The notes beneath the pieces were generated by a model that was not told the origin of the DNA, searched no databases, and saw only the letters and a list, made by a program, of their open reading frames with translations. Both the position numbers and the translations under genes were made by a program. 5,429 bases of DNA from an uncultured Mycoplasma sp. (GTDB lineage Bacteria; Bacillota_I; Bacilli_A; RF39; UBA660). The stretch is from contig CANOGG010000098.1 of the NCBI GenBank assembly GCA_947565485.1, positions 1-5,429 on the forward strand, written 5' to 3'. Below, piece after piece: positions 5,126 through 5,429 of this stretch. Every line of letters starts with the position of its first letter. The first letter of the stretch is position 1.

Positions 5126-5133
5126 GTCGTTTT
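5108..5133. terminator. Bidirectional terminator, perfect 10-bp stem
   Basis: AAAACGACTT (5108-5117) and AAGTCGTTTT (5124-5133) are exact inverted copies around TTTTAC. T-rich flanks occur on both strands. It probably ends the minus-strand gene entering from the right edge and backs up the terminator at 5027-5073. Bases 5134-5196 to its right hold no gene; they contain a less AT-rich patch with a CGAA-G-TTCG palindrome that I cannot explain. Confidence 0.75.
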
Positions 5134-5196
5134 GTTATTTTAACCCGAAGTTCGAGTTTCCTATCAATCTGGTGCGTGTAGTAACCACGTTTACAA

Positions 5197-5429
5197 TTAC
5201 TTTAATTTTTGAATATATATGTAATATTCATACAAGAAATCATAATTTTTTTTAATATAATCAATGTTATTTTCTATAATTTTAGTAAGTATTGTATTAG
5301 CACAATAATTATTTTTATCCATCAATATAGATATTTTTTTGGGGGGGATAACTTTCCCCGAATATGTATGCATATTCCAATATTCCATTTTAACATTTTT
5401 AATATCACTATCACTTGGATATAATAATT
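5197..5429 (-). CDS. Unrecognised protein, C-terminal 76 residues only (gene continues past the right edge)
   Basis: The frame is open from the window edge to TAA at 5197-5199, so only the C-terminus is present. The ATG at 5386-5388 is internal and has no ribosome binding site. Visible segments are YPSDSDIKNVKMEYW, GKVIPPKKISILMDKNNYCA and a lysine- and tyrosine-rich helical end (IIENNIDYIKKNYDFLYEYY). The size and mix suggest a small cytoplasmic domain, perhaps an accessory or immunity-like protein, but I do not recognise the family. The PPKK codons are made of a C7 tract followed by an A7 tract, a likely slippage site. Confidence 0.6.
   Translation of the reverse strand, partial: LLYPSDSDIKNVKMEYWNMHTYSGKVIPPKKISILMDKNNYCANTILTKIIENNIDYIKKNYDFLYEYYIYIQKLK
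5334..5347. repeat. Adjoining T7 and G7 homopolymer tracts inside a coding region
   Basis: Seven T (5334-5340) are followed by seven G (5341-5347). On the coding (minus) strand this reads C7 then A7 and encodes I-P-P-K-K. A G7 run is unusual at this base composition and is prone to slippage. Confidence 0.8.

Noticed and set aside
5140..5190. Possible tRNA fragment or attachment site (GTTCGAGTTTCC and CGTG...CACG)
   Set aside because: The TTCGAG resemblance to a T-loop has no acceptor, anticodon or D-arm around it, and no second copy as a direct repeat is present in the window.
5209..5424. Plus-strand frame opposite the right-edge gene
   Set aside because: Low-complexity I/F/N-rich translation and no ribosome binding site. 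The minus frame is open to the edge, has a balanced composition and is followed by a terminator.
1..5429. CRISPR array, rRNA, tRNA or insertion sequence with terminal repeats
   Set aside because: No regularly spaced repeats, no rRNA or tRNA core sequences and no transposase frame or matching terminal inverted repeats were found.

Overview
The window is AT-rich and reads like a low-GC Bacillota genome, probably from the Bacilli/Erysipelotrichia/RF39 side. The evidence is strong AGGAGG-type ribosome binding sites, extended -10 (TGnTATAAT-like) promoters and small AT-rich genes. TGA ends one gene and TAA ends most of the others, so the standard bacterial code applies and the Mycoplasma code does not. 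No species can be named from the sequence.

Layout. Nearly all protein genes lie on the minus strand. From right to left they are: (1) the 3' end of an unrecognised gene entering from the right edge (5197-5429), carrying an adjoining G7 and T7 tract. (2) A compact plus-strand locus at about 4800-5075 encoding a 29-residue hydrophobic peptide. Its Shine-Dalgarno sequence sits inside a hairpin, a convergent antisense promoter faces it, and a TTRAGTRCTT motif occurs five times in alternating orientation. This has the architecture of a type I toxin-antitoxin locus. (3) A 5'-truncated gluzincin-type (HExxH...E) metallopeptidase pseudogene (4276-4740). (4) A five-gene operon running 3950 to 1981 from one good promoter. 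Its genes are two unrecognised proteins, a third that resembles small accessory or immunity-type proteins, a CxxC...CxxC zinc-binding protein, and a small conserved-looking protein of unknown function. (5) A transglutaminase-like Cys-His-Asp protein (816-1916) with its own promoter. (6) An XRE helix-turn-helix to CYTH fusion (start at 748) with its own promoter and a perfect 10-bp dyad across the promoter and start codon.

The XRE-CYTH gene has an in-frame TAA at 101-103. The frame stays open beyond it for 32 more codons that read as a normal CYTH C-terminal end, stopping at 2-4. It is best read as a gene carrying one nonsense mutation.

Together, the small unrecognised genes, the decayed peptidase, the broken XRE-CYTH gene and the candidate toxin-antitoxin locus suggest an accessory region with turnover. 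The most likely undescribed element is the type I toxin-antitoxin candidate at 4800-5133. The function of the five-gene operon cannot be read from sequence alone.
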